45,243 nucleotides of DNA from Villigracilis sp900696595 (GCA_030263615.1 SZPH01000022.1:1-45243), one strand, 5' to 3'. Numbered from the stretch's first letter, positions 32,151 to 39,726 are shown. Translations and numbers: made by a program. The notes: a model not told the origin generated them from the letters alone.

Positions 32151-32612
32151 TTATTCTGTGTACCAGGACCAGTCCCAAAAATTGCCGGGCATTTTGCTGA
32201 TCTTCCACGCGCCGTTCTGTTTGACGAGCAATGCCGTGTCGGGGTAGCCGGTTTGCGGGGAGAACGGGTCGTTGTAGGAATAGTAGATGGTCACTGTCAC
32301 CGTCGCTTCGTCGTTGTATATTTCCGCCGCGCCCACGTCCAGCCCGCCGGTTTCGGGGGTGATCGAACCGTTGAGGAAGGATTGCCGGAATTCCTCGTAG
32401 GTGGGTTTGTCGTTCAGGTCGGCGAGGTAGCCGTAGGCTTTTTCGTAATCCCTGTTCAGGGTTGCGAGAACGTAGTTGTGAACCGCGCCTTCGGGCGAAT
32501 CGTCGGGGAGATAGTCGCGTTGATCCTGCCGCAGAAAAAAGAGCGCCAGCGCCAGCGCGATCAACGCGCCAATGCCGACGAGAATGCCGGTGAGAAATTT
32601 ATCCTGTTTCAT
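32151..32612 (-). CDS. Small single-anchor protein, unknown function
   Basis: A 153-aa protein with one N-terminal membrane anchor (FLTGILVGIGALIALALALFFL) and a compact extracytoplasmic domain of about 110 residues (EGAVHNYVLATLNRDYEKAY...VTVTIYYSYNDPF...AWKISKMP). The pattern of an N-terminal helix pair then beta strands resembles NTF2-like or DUF4878-type domains, but this is a weak guess. GGAGG lies eight bases before the start at 32612. It is upstream of the DUF5671-like gene and probably co-transcribed. Confidence 0.7.
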   Translation of the reverse strand: MKQDKFLTGILVGIGALIALALALFFLRQDQRDYLPDDSPEGAVHNYVLATLNRDYEKAYGYLADLNDKPTYEEFRQSFLNGSITPETGGLDVGAAEIYNDEATVTVTIYYSYNDPFSPQTGYPDTALLVKQNGAWKISKMPGNFWDWSWYTE

Positions 32613-32689
32613 GGGGAGCGCCTCCATGATTTAACTTTACCGCAAAAAAGGTATACTTGCCAAAACCATCTTTCCAACAGGAGACCGCC

Positions 32690-34492
32690 ATGACCATATC
32701 CGCCCCGCGTTGGGACATGACCAACGTCTACCCCGCGCTCGATTCAAAGCAATTCAAATCTGCGATCAAAAAATTCCGGGGTCAGTTGAACGAACTGGAG
32801 ACCTTCCTCAAGAAAGCCTCCAAAGCCAATTCCAAAACCGAACCGAAGAAACTCGGCAAAATCCTCGGCGAAGCGGCCGACCGCTTCAACGCCCTCTTTG
32901 CATTGTCCGGCACGATCGGGCCGTACATCTACTCCTTCATCACCACCGACTCGCGCAACAAGGAAGCCATGCGCATCCTCTCCGAGTTCGAGCAGGTGAA
33001 CGTACAGACCAGCATCTTGCAGACCAAATTCGCCGCCTGGGCGGGCAAACTGGGAAAGCCCGCCATTAAAAGGGCCGTCAAATTCAACCCGTCCGCAAAG
33101 GCGCACGAATTCACCCTGCTCGAAGCGGCGGAACAATCCAAATATCTGATGAGCGAAGCGGAGGAAACCCTCGCCGCCGAACTGACCCTGAGCGGGGGCA
33201 ACGCCTTCGGCAAACTGCAAGGGACGCTCACCTCGCAAATGACGGTTGACTTTGAACTCGACGGCAAAACGCAAAAGATGCCCATGCCCGCGCTCATCAA
33301 CCTGCGCTCGCATCCCGACGAAGCCACGCGCCGCCGCGCCTACGAAGCCGAGAACATCGCCTGGGAGGGAGTGAAGGAAACGCTGGCGGCCTGCCTCAAC
33401 GGAGTCAAAGGCGAGACGCTCCTGCTCGACAAAAAACGCGGACGCGAAGACAACCTGCACGCCTCGATTGACGCCGCCCGCATGGATCGCGCCACGCTCG
33501 ACGCCATGCTCGGCGCGATGAAAGACTCCTTCCCCATGTTCCGCCGCTACTTCAAACACAAAGCCAAACTGCTCGGCAGGGAAAAACTGGCCTGGTGGGA
33601 TATTTTCGCCCCGCTCGGCAAAACCGACAAAGTCTACTCGTGGGACGAAGCGCGCGGATTCATCGTAACCAACTTCAACCAATTTTCGCCGGAACTCGGC
33701 GCCTTTGCCGCGCGGGCATTCGACAGCAACTGGATTGACGGCGAACAACGCGAAGGCAAACGCGGCGGCGCGTTTTGCATGGGGCTGGAGGGCGTAAAAG
33801 AAAGCCGCATCCTCTCCAACTACGACGGCTCCTTCGACCAGGTCAGCACCCTGGCGCACGAACTCGGACACGCCTTTCACAACGAATGCGCCTGGCAGGC
33901 GGGCAAAACTCCCCTGCAACAACAAACGCCCATGACGCTCGCCGAAACCGCCTCCATCATGTGCGAGACCATCGTCACCGAAGCCGCGCTCGCCCAAACA
34001 ACCGACCGGCAGGAAATCCTCGCCATCCTCGAAGCGCAATTGAACAACGCCTCGCAGGTCGTCGTGGACATCTACTCGCGCTACCTCTTCGAGAAGGAAG
34101 TCTTCGAACGCCGCGCCCAAGCGGAACTCTCCGCCGACGAGATCAACGACATCATGGAACGCGCCCAAAAAGCCGCCTACGGCGACGGGCTCGACGAAAA
34201 CTCCCTGCAAAAATTCATGTGGACGTGGAAACCGCATTATTACTCCAGCGGTTTTTCATTCTACAATTACCCCTACGCCTTCGGACTGCTCTTCGCCACC
34301 GGCTTATACGCCATCTACCAAAAACGCGGCGCGGAATTCGTCCCCGCCTACAAACGCCTGCTCGCCTCCACCGGCGAAGCCCGCGCCGCCGACCTCGCCG
34401 ACGGATTCGGCATCAACATCCGCGCCAAAAAATTCTGGGCAGACAGCCTCGCCATCATCGCCAAACGCGCCGACAGATTTTGCGAATTGTAG
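32690..34492 (+). CDS. M3-family oligoendopeptidase (PepF-like)
   Basis: A 600-aa cytoplasmic zinc peptidase that degrades oligopeptides. The zinc site HELGHAFHNE occurs near residue 385 (STLAHELGHAFH), with the third ligand Glu in SIMCETIVTEA downstream. The N-terminal helical part and the late YYSSGFSFYNYPYAFGLLFA segment are typical of oligoendopeptidase F. AGGAG stands before the ATG at 32690; an earlier in-frame start at 32657 falls inside the promoter-like GGTATACTT. Its neighbour is the rhodanese gene 40 bp downstream. Confidence 0.94.
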   Translation: MTISAPRWDMTNVYPALDSKQFKSAIKKFRGQLNELETFLKKASKANSKTEPKKLGKILGEAADRFNALFALSGTIGPYIYSFITTDSRNKEAMRILSEFEQVNVQTSILQTKFAAWAGKLGKPAIKRAVKFNPSAKAHEFTLLEAAEQSKYLMSEAEETLAAELTLSGGNAFGKLQGTLTSQMTVDFELDGKTQKMPMPALINLRSHPDEATRRRAYEAENIAWEGVKETLAACLNGVKGETLLLDKKRGREDNLHASIDAARMDRATLDAMLGAMKDSFPMFRRYFKHKAKLLGREKLAWWDIFAPLGKTDKVYSWDEARGFIVTNFNQFSPELGAFAARAFDSNWIDGEQREGKRGGAFCMGLEGVKESRILSNYDGSFDQVSTLAHELGHAFHNECAWQAGKTPLQQQTPMTLAETASIMCETIVTEAALAQTTDRQEILAILEAQLNNASQVVVDIYSRYLFEKEVFERRAQAELSADEINDIMERAQKAAYGDGLDENSLQKFMWTWKPHYYSSGFSFYNYPYAFGLLFATGLYAIYQKRGAEFVPAYKRLLASTGEARAADLADGFGINIRAKKFWADSLAIIAKRADRFCEL

Positions 34493-34532
34493 GCGCGCCG
34501 AAATTCCCCTGCCAAAATCGCCGGAGAGACGA

Positions 34533-35015
34533 ATGAACCACAAGCGAATTTTCCCAGCCGCGCTCGCCCTTGCCCTGGCCACCCTTGCCTGCCAGTCCCT
34601 TTTTCCGCAGACGGAAGCCCCGCCTCCGACTCAGCCGGGGCCTGCTCTGCCAACCCCGGGCATCTCCCTCCCCGCAACGGAAGACCAGGTCCCGCGCATC
34701 GGCGTCAAAGAGGCGAAAGCCGCCTACGATTCCGGCGCCGCCATTTTTGTGGATACGCGGGACGCAAAATACTACGCCCAGGCGCACATCCCCAACGCGC
34801 TCTCCATTCCGCTCGAAATATTCGAATTCGACATCTCGGAGGTCGCCATCTCCCTGCAAAAGGAACAGTGGATCATCGCCTACTGCACCTGACAAAACGA
34901 ACACACGAGCGCCCGTGCGGCGTTCCTCCTCCTGCATGACGGATACGAAAAAGCCGAAGCCCTGCTGGGCGGGTTGGCAGCGTGGATCGACGCGGGGTAT
35001 CCCGTCGAACCGTAA
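34533..35015 (+). CDS. Exported rhodanese-like lipoprotein, candidate selenoprotein (in-frame TGA)
   Basis: A 160-residue protein if TGA at 34890-34892 is read through. It has a signal peptide with a lipobox-like LAC, a Pro-rich linker, then a rhodanese domain: VKEAKAAYDSGAAIFVDTRD, YAQAHIPNALSIPLE, and the active-site loop IIAYCT-[TGA]-QNEHTSARAA, then GYEKAEALLGGLAAWIDAGYPVEP before TAA. In the related rhodaneses I recall, the loop reads YCTCPNE.TSAR, so TGA replaces the second Cys. After TGA, 14 bases lead to GAGCGCC-CGTGC-GGCGTTC (34907-34925), a 7-bp stem with a 5-base loop whose second base is G. The alternative is a nonsense-mutated pseudogene ending at 34892. The frame is free of other stops and conserved past the TGA, which favours selenocysteine. 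Confidence 0.72.
34907..34925 (+). promoter_or_regulatory. Candidate bacterial SECIS hairpin
   Basis: Stem GAGCGCC / GGCGTTC (one G-T pair) with loop CGTGC starts 14 bases after the in-frame TGA, placing the loop 21 bases from it. From memory, the bacterial SECIS model asks for about 16-37 bases and a G among the first two loop bases; both hold. The hairpin lies within coding sequence. Confidence 0.5.
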
Positions 35016-35030
35016 TCATAGTGATGCGTA

Positions 35031-35068
35031 AAAAAACGACCTCCGGGTTCTTGAAGAACTCGGGGGTC
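35031..35068 (-). terminator. Terminator of the toxin-antitoxin operon
   Basis: A 13-bp stem with G-T pairs runs from 35038 to 35068 with a TTGAA-type loop. On the minus strand it is followed by CGTTTTTTT, so it ends minus-strand transcription from the AbrB-PIN pair. The MITE-like element lies between the toxin stop and this terminator. On the plus strand it could also end rhodanese transcription. Confidence 0.75.
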
Positions 35069-35093
35069 TGGAGATCAATTTATTCGGACTGAC

Positions 35094-35252
35094 TACCTTA
35101 CACTCTTAAAATCAGGACGCGGACGAGCGCGGAAAACGCGGATTCAAGGCATTTTTTCGGGCGTTTTGTCAAAAAAATCTGCGTTCACACCTGCACTTGC
35201 GCCAGGTGCAAGTGTCCGCGTTTTCCGCGTCCTAAAAACAAAGTGTAAGGTA
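35094..35252. mobile_element. MITE-like element with terminal inverted repeats
   Basis: A 159-bp non-coding unit with perfect 11-bp ends TACCTTACACT and AGTGTAAGGTA. Ten internal bases AGGACGCGGA (35114-35123) are matched by TCCGCGTCCT (35224-35233), so the inverted symmetry continues inward. An inner hairpin around 35192-35214 (CACTTGCGCCAGGTGCAAGTG) is present. It is flanked by near-duplicates ATCAATTTATTCGGA (35075-35089) and ATCAATTATTCGGA (35253-35266), which include the toxin gene's last codons. Confidence 0.7.
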
Positions 35253-35257
35253 ATCAA

Positions 35258-35707
35258 TTATTCGGATTTCAAATTTTCCCGTATCCATGCAAGGACATCG
35301 CCCGGGGCTCCTATTTTGATACTCGATCTTTCAGCCACCTTTGGATCGGCGAGAAAGTGTTTTCGATTATGCGTGGCAAGGTAGTCTACATGGGCTTTCA
35401 TTGCCGCAAGCAGAATTGGAACGTCATCCGGGTCGGCAATCAGATACAGGTTTTCTTCAATCTCTTCCTGTGTTGGGTTGGGTATGATTTTCGGATTCGC
35501 ATCTTTCAGCGTTTGCCGAAAGTCAGGCAACGTATGGGGGACTTTTTTAGCAATAGTCCGTTCGCTTTCCACGATGACCTGTTCACTGATGTATGCTTCG
35601 ACTTGACCGTCTTCTGACATGACCAGGAGCGCGCGCGCTGCGCCTTGACTCGAAATAATCCCGGCAATGATGGCGCTGCTATCAAGGAACACTCTAATTT
35701 TTGACAT
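35258..35707 (-). CDS. PIN-domain toxin (VapC-like)
   Basis: A 149-aa predicted ribonuclease toxin. PIN acidic residues are visible: the first Asp in RVFLDSSAIIAG, a middle Glu in SEQVIVESERTIAK, and the late Asp pair in ADPDDVPILLAAMKAHVDYLATHNRKHF. The layout matches the 'PIN family toxin' branch with a C-terminal extension (GAPGDVLAWIRENLKSE). It overlaps the AbrB-type antitoxin by 14 bases, the usual coupling of such pairs. The mobile-element-like repeat lies right after its stop codon. Confidence 0.86.
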   Translation of the reverse strand: MSKIRVFLDSSAIIAGIISSQGAARALLVMSEDGQVEAYISEQVIVESERTIAKKVPHTLPDFRQTLKDANPKIIPNPTQEEIEENLYLIADPDDVPILLAAMKAHVDYLATHNRKHFLADPKVAERSSIKIGAPGDVLAWIRENLKSE

Positions 35708-35963
35708 AGTGTTCTTTGTAATAGTTACTGCGTTCCTGATCGAGCGTTTCGAGCAATTCCTCCAATGACACGTTGGCTTCCCTGACTTTCTTTGCCACTT
35801 TGTCCGCGCTCTTCATGACCTTGCTTTCGACAGGCACAAGAAAAAACGTACCGTCTCCCACATCAATCAAACGCAAAGCCTCGCCTTCTTCAAGCCCGTA
35901 TTTTTTGCGAAGGCTGGCAGGGAAGGTGATTGTTCCTTTTCTGCGAATTTGGATAGTGGTCAT
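35694..35963 (-). CDS. AbrB/SpoVT-fold antitoxin
   Basis: An 89-aa DNA-binding protein with the swapped-hairpin AbrB/MazE motif (TTIQIRRKGTITFPASLRKK, then GEALRLIDVGDGTFFLVP) and a C-terminal helix (EELLETLDQERSNYYKEH) that would wrap the toxin. AGGAGG stands five bases before the start. It is first in the operon and should repress its own promoter with the toxin as co-repressor. The palindromes at 35978-35997 are likely targets. Confidence 0.86.
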   Translation of the reverse strand: MTTIQIRRKGTITFPASLRKKYGLEEGEALRLIDVGDGTFFLVPVESKVMKSADKVAKKVREANVSLEELLETLDQERSNYYKEHYVKN

Positions 35964-35977
35964 CTAAACCTCCTGAG

Positions 35978-35997
35978 AATCGGAAAATCCGATTTTC
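35978..35997. promoter_or_regulatory. Candidate antitoxin operator
   Basis: Two overlapping palindromes lie 15-34 bases upstream of the antitoxin start: AATCGG-AAAAT-CCGATT (35978-35994) and GAAAATC-C-GATTTTC (35983-35997). Autoregulatory sites of AbrB-type antitoxins are palindromes in this position. Confidence 0.5.
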
Positions 35998-36024
35998 GGA
36001 AATTCTACCACAGGTGAATTCCGC

Positions 36025-37224
36025 CTACGAAAACGCCTGAATCCCCGTCTGCGCCCGGCCCAAAATCAGCGCGTGGACGTCGTGCGTGCCTTCGTAGGTG
36101 TTGACCGCCTCCAGGTTCATCATGTGGCGGATGACGTGGAACTCATCCGAAACGCCGTTGCCGCCGTGCATGTCGCGGGCGTGGCGGGCGATCTCCAGCG
36201 CCTTGCCGCACGAGTTGCGCTTGACCAGCGAGATCATCTCCGGCGCGGCTTTGTCTTCGTCAATCAACCTTCCCACGCGCAACGCGCCCTGCAAACCCAA
36301 AGTAATCTCCGTCATCATGTTCGCCAGTTTGAGTTGAATCAACTGGTTGGCCGCCAGCGGACGCCCAAACTGCGGACGGTCAAGCGTGTATTGCCGCGCC
36401 GCATGCCAGCAAAATTCCGCCGCGCCCAATGCGCCCCAGGCAATGCCATAACGCGCCTTGTTCAAACAGCCGAACGGACCTTTCAAGCCGGAGACATTCG
36501 GCAGCAGATTTTCCCCCGGCACAAAGACTTCGTCCATCACGATCTCGCCCGTCGCGCTTGCCCGCAGGCTGAACTTGCCTTCGATCTTCGGCGCGGAGAG
36601 TCCCTTCATGCCTTTTTCCAAAATGAAGCCGCGGATCTCGCCCTGGCTCCTTCCGCTGTCCTCGGCGGAAAGTTTTGCCCAGACAACAAACACATCCGCA
36701 ATCGGCGAGTTGGTGATCCACATCTTGTTGCCATGCAGGATGTAGCCTCCGTCCGCTTTTTTGGCTTTGGTCTCCATGCTGGCGGGGTCGCTGCCGTGAT
36801 TCGGTTCGGTCAGCCCGAAACAGCCGACCCATTCGCCGCTGGCGAGTTTGGGCAGGTATTTTTTTCTTTGCTCTTCCGTTCCATAAGTGAAAATCGGGTA
36901 CATCACCAGCGACGATTGCACGCTCATGGCGGAACGGTAGCCGCTGTCCACGCGCTCCACTTCGCGGGCGATCAGCCCGTAGGCGACGTGGTTCAAGCCC
37001 GCGCCGCCGTATTCTTCGGGGATGGTCGAGCCGAGGAATCCCATTGCGCCCATCTCGTTCATGATCTCGCGGTGGAAGATTTCCTTGCGGTTCGCTTCGA
37101 GGACGCGCGGCATGAGCTTGTCCTGGCAATATTTGCGCGCCGCGTCGCGGATCATGCGCTCTTCGCCGGTCAGTTGGTCGTCGAGCAGGAAGGGATCGTC
37201 CCATTTGAAGGTTGGTTTGGACAT
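36025..37224 (-). CDS. gcdH: Acyl-CoA dehydrogenase, glutaryl-CoA dehydrogenase-like
   Basis: A 399-aa FAD enzyme. Motifs of glutaryl-CoA dehydrogenase are present: REVERVDSGYRSAMSVQSSL, CFGLTEPNHGSDPASM, the substrate-site KMWITNSPIADVFVVWAK, and the C-terminal YEGTHDVHALILGRAQTG with the catalytic Glu. It would oxidise and decarboxylate glutaryl-CoA to crotonyl-CoA in lysine, tryptophan or aromatic degradation, in line with an enoyl-CoA hydratase in the same stretch. GAGGTCGCC precedes the start at 37224. A 7-bp tandem repeat tract lies directly upstream, so the promoter is probably beyond it or within it. Confidence 0.92.
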   Translation of the reverse strand: MSKPTFKWDDPFLLDDQLTGEERMIRDAARKYCQDKLMPRVLEANRKEIFHREIMNEMGAMGFLGSTIPEEYGGAGLNHVAYGLIAREVERVDSGYRSAMSVQSSLVMYPIFTYGTEEQRKKYLPKLASGEWVGCFGLTEPNHGSDPASMETKAKKADGGYILHGNKMWITNSPIADVFVVWAKLSAEDSGRSQGEIRGFILEKGMKGLSAPKIEGKFSLRASATGEIVMDEVFVPGENLLPNVSGLKGPFGCLNKARYGIAWGALGAAEFCWHAARQYTLDRPQFGRPLAANQLIQLKLANMMTEITLGLQGALRVGRLIDEDKAAPEMISLVKRNSCGKALEIARHARDMHGGNGVSDEFHVIRHMMNLEAVNTYEGTHDVHALILGRAQTGIQAFS

Positions 37225-37231
37225 GGCGACC

Positions 37232-37320
37232 TCGGGGATTGGGGATTGGTAGTTGGGGATTGGGGATTGGGAGATTGGGGATTGGCGATTGGCGATTGGT
37301 AATTGGCGGGGGGATTGTAT
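37232..37320. repeat. 7-bp tandem repeat tract 'GATTGGG' upstream of gcdH
   Basis: Heptamers of the type GGGGATT, GGCGATT, GGTAATT follow each other for about 85 bp, ending in GGCGGGGGG. The same heptamer occurs in short form at 16172-16195 and, as coding sequence, at about 44955-44985. No gene or promoter is recognisable inside. Confidence 0.85.
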
Positions 37321-37389
37321 CAAATATCGGCGGGGGAAAGGAATCAGAAAACAGAATCCGCTCAAAGTCCGGGGAGAGGCGGGGAATCT

Positions 37390-38142
37390 TCAGGCGGGTT
37401 TTCGGCTTGCTTTGAAAATCAGCGGGATGCGAATCAATCTGGGCTGGTCGGGATTCTGCCAGGCGGTTTGCAGTCCGGGTTCCACGGCGGTCACGGGGTC
37501 GCTTCCGAATTTTTCCGCGTAGCGTTTGACCGCCGACCATGTGCGGATGTAGTCGAGGAGTTGGGGCAGAGTCCAGGCGATCTGGATCGCGAGGTCGCGC
37601 GGGGGTTCGATGGGGTCGAAAGGCAGGCGCAGGTCGGGGTATCCGTCCATGAGTTGCCGGTTGCCGCTTGCCCAAAATGGGTTGATCAGCGGGTCGAGTT
37701 TTTCGGCGATGAGCGCGTCCGCTTCGGGGGTGATGAACATGTGACTGTACCCCCAGACCGCGAGGATGCCGCCGGGTTTCAACAGGCGTTCTGTCTCTTG
37801 AAAGAAGCGCGGCTGGTCGAACCAGTGAATCGCCTGCGCGACGCCGATCAGGTCGAAGGCGCGGTTTGCGAAGGGCGTTCTTTCGGCAGGACAGACGCTG
37901 TAGTGAATTTTAGGGCGGGCATCGGCATGGCGAAGTTGTTCGGGGCTGATGTCGGTGGCCTGTACTTGAGAAAAATATTCCGCGTATGAAACCGCCGCCT
38001 GCCCGTTGCCTGTGGCGCAATCCCATGCGCGGGCGCGTTCCGGCGCGGCGGCGGCGAGGAAGGCAAACAATTCCCGCGGGTATTGCGGGCGGCTGGCGGC
38101 GTATTGATCGGGGTGAAGCGAGAAGGTCTGGGCGTTTTTCAT
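37390..38142 (-). CDS. Class I SAM-dependent methyltransferase
   Basis: A 250-aa cytoplasmic methyltransferase. The SAM-binding motif I reads AWDCATGNGQAAVSYAEY, the acidic motif II is in VQATDISPEQLRHA, motif III is AFDLIGVAQAIHWFDQPRFF, and LLKPGGILAVWGY follows. The HWFD motif is typical of the Tam/UbiE-like branch. Substrate is unknown. The start at 38142 has GGTGATT upstream; longer starts would enter the terminator of the previous gene. It stands alone in its operon. Confidence 0.9.
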   Translation of the reverse strand: MKNAQTFSLHPDQYAASRPQYPRELFAFLAAAAPERARAWDCATGNGQAAVSYAEYFSQVQATDISPEQLRHADARPKIHYSVCPAERTPFANRAFDLIGVAQAIHWFDQPRFFQETERLLKPGGILAVWGYSHMFITPEADALIAEKLDPLINPFWASGNRQLMDGYPDLRLPFDPIEPPRDLAIQIAWTLPQLLDYIRTWSAVKRYAEKFGSDPVTAVEPGLQTAWQNPDQPRLIRIPLIFKASRKPA

Positions 38143-38180
38143 TGAATCACCGGGGACGATTTTATCTCTTGCGTGGGAAT

Positions 38181-38214
38181 AAAAAAAGAGGACGAGCCGC
38201 CAGCCCATCCTCTT
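38181..38214 (-). terminator. Terminator of the glutamate dehydrogenase gene
   Basis: On the minus strand AGAGGA (38213-38208) and TCCTCT (38192-38187) close a hairpin with further internal GC pairs, followed by a seven-T run and ATT. It lies beyond the heptamer tract after the gene. Confidence 0.8.
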
Positions 38215-38217
38215 AAT

Positions 38218-38295
38218 CACTACTCCCTACTTACTACTCCCTACTCACTACTCACTATTCTCTACTCACTATTCTCTACTCTCTACTCTCTACTC
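38218..38295. repeat. 7-bp tandem repeat tract 'CTACTCC/CTATTCT'
   Basis: Heptamers such as ACTCCCT, ACTCACT and ATTCTCT repeat for about 75 bp between the glutamate dehydrogenase stop codon and its terminator. It is the complementary strand version of the AGAGAAT/AGGGAGT tract at 20929-21045. Confidence 0.85.
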
Positions 38296-39594
38296 TCACG
38301 CAGAACCCGTCAACCAGCCGCGCAGTTCCATCGCCTTGACCACGCGATCAATGGCGACCATGTAGGCGGCGTCGCGCATGTAGACTTTTTCCTTTTCGCT
38401 GCGGTCGTACACGCTGTTGAAGGCGGAGGTCATTTTTTCGTCGAGGCGTTGCAGAACTTCGTCCTTGCTCCAGTAGAAGTTCATGTCGTTTTGAACCTGC
38501 TCGAAGTAGGAGGTGGTTACGCCGCCCGCGTTGCAGAGGAAGTCGGGGATGTTGAAGATGTCGTTTTTCTTGAAGTATTCGTCGGCTTCGGGCGTGGTGG
38601 GTCCGTTGGCGCCTTCGGCGATGAGTTTGACGCTCTTGGATATTTTCTTGACCGTTTCGGCGTTGACCTGTCCTTCGAGCGCGGCAGGGATGATGACGTC
38701 CACTTCGAGCCCGATCCAGTTGTCGCCGTCGCCGACTTCATAGCCCGAGTCCAGCGCCTTTTGCTTGTCAATCGTTCCGTACTGATCCACAATCGAGATC
38801 AGAAAGCGCGGGTCTATGCCGCCTTTTTTGGTGTAGGTGTAGGCTTTTTTGTCGTGACGGTCATAACAGGAGACTCCCGCCACCGCGCCGCCGAGCAGTT
38901 CGACGAAGCCGATGGCCGCGTACTGCGCGACGTTGCCGAAACCCTGCAGGACAGCCACGGATTTCTTCGGGTCCAGGTTGCGGCGTTTCATCGCTTCGCG
39001 CACGGTGTAGATCACGCCGAAGCCGGTCGCTTCCGTGCGCCCGAGCGAGCCGCCGCCGCCGACCGGTTTGCCGGTGAACACGCCGGGCGTGTATTGTCCG
39101 ACCAGGCGCGAATATTCGTCCATCATCCAGCCCATCATTTGCGGGGTCGTGCCGACATCCGGCGCGGGGACGTCGTTGCGCGGGCCGATGTTCTTCCACA
39201 TGGCGCGCACCCAGCCGCGGCACAGTTCTTCTTTTTCGCGCACCGACAGCGTGGCCGGGTCCACCACAATGCCGCCCTTGCCGCCGCCCAGCGGAATATC
39301 GGCCACGGCGCATTTCCAGGTCATCCACGTCGCCAGCGCGCGGACGGTGTCGAGCGTTTCAGCCGGGTGAAAACGGATGCCGCCCTTGTTGGGGCCGCGC
39401 GCGTCGTTGTGTTGAACGCGAAAGCCCTGAAAGACTTTCAACGAGCCGTCGTCCATGCGGACGGGGATGCGGAAGGCATACTCGCGCTGAGGCCAGCGCA
39501 ACACTTCCGACACGCCCGCGTCGAGTTTAAGTTGTTTTGCGACGCCGTCAAATTGTTTTTGCGCCATTTCAAACGCGTTGATTTGTCCTGCCAT
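38296..39594 (-). CDS. gdhA: Glutamate dehydrogenase (Glu/Leu/Phe/Val family)
   Basis: A 432-aa oxidoreductase linking glutamate and 2-oxoglutarate. The catalytic segment VQHNDARGPNKGGIRFHP contains the active Lys, PLGGGKGGIVVDP the second, and the nucleotide-binding fold starts at SVAVLQGFGNVAQYAA. GKPVGGGGSLGRTEATG is typical. The acidic end of the second strand would decide NAD or NADP use, but I cannot settle it. AAGGAGAGG is directly upstream. It has its own promoter (39727-39755) and a hairpin with T-run in the leader. Confidence 0.94.
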   Translation of the reverse strand: MAGQINAFEMAQKQFDGVAKQLKLDAGVSEVLRWPQREYAFRIPVRMDDGSLKVFQGFRVQHNDARGPNKGGIRFHPAETLDTVRALATWMTWKCAVADIPLGGGKGGIVVDPATLSVREKEELCRGWVRAMWKNIGPRNDVPAPDVGTTPQMMGWMMDEYSRLVGQYTPGVFTGKPVGGGGSLGRTEATGFGVIYTVREAMKRRNLDPKKSVAVLQGFGNVAQYAAIGFVELLGGAVAGVSCYDRHDKKAYTYTKKGGIDPRFLISIVDQYGTIDKQKALDSGYEVGDGDNWIGLEVDVIIPAALEGQVNAETVKKISKSVKLIAEGANGPTTPEADEYFKKNDIFNIPDFLCNAGGVTTSYFEQVQNDMNFYWSKDEVLQRLDEKMTSAFNSVYDRSEKEKVYMRDAAYMVAIDRVVKAMELRGWLTGSA

Positions 39595-39616
39595 GATCCT
39601 CTCCTTGTAAAGGTGT

Positions 39617-39656
39617 TATAAAAAAATATAAACGGGCATCCCGGACGGGAGGCCCG
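39617..39656 (-). terminator. Intrinsic-terminator-like hairpin in the gdhA leader
   Basis: On the minus strand CGGGC-CT-CCCG-TC-CGGG-AT-GCCCG is followed by TTTATATTTTTTTATA, and the gdhA ribosome site comes about 13 bases later. The promoter lies upstream of it, so it is inside the gdhA transcript. It could be an attenuator, or simply the terminator of the preceding membrane protein gene placed downstream of a new promoter. Confidence 0.6.
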
Positions 39657-39726
39657 CTCAATCTCTGCTTATGTAAATTCGCGCCGGTTCATTCATACGC
39701 TGACGATTCCACGAAATTACTTTGGA

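Noticed and set aside
32744..34237. 497-codon open frame antisense to the M3 peptidase
   Set aside because: Compositional shadow of a gene with an intact HELGH zinc motif; no ribosome site and no recognisable domain.
34533..34892. Complete 119-aa protein ending at the TGA
   Set aside because: It would stop in the middle of the rhodanese active-site loop, while the conserved second half continues in the same frame. Treated as a Sec candidate or, failing that, a nonsense-mutated gene.
35094..35252. tRNA or small structured RNA in the toxin-antitoxin 3' region
   Set aside because: The symmetry is that of terminal inverted repeats around a short hairpin; there is no cloverleaf or conserved RNA motif.
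36073..37302. 409-codon open frame antisense to glutaryl-CoA dehydrogenase
   Set aside because: Overlaps fully with a strongly supported gene and ends inside the heptamer repeats, which keep frames open artificially.
38173..39621. 482-codon open frame antisense to glutamate dehydrogenase
   Set aside because: Starts in the repeat tract and mirrors a well-conserved enzyme gene; no family features.
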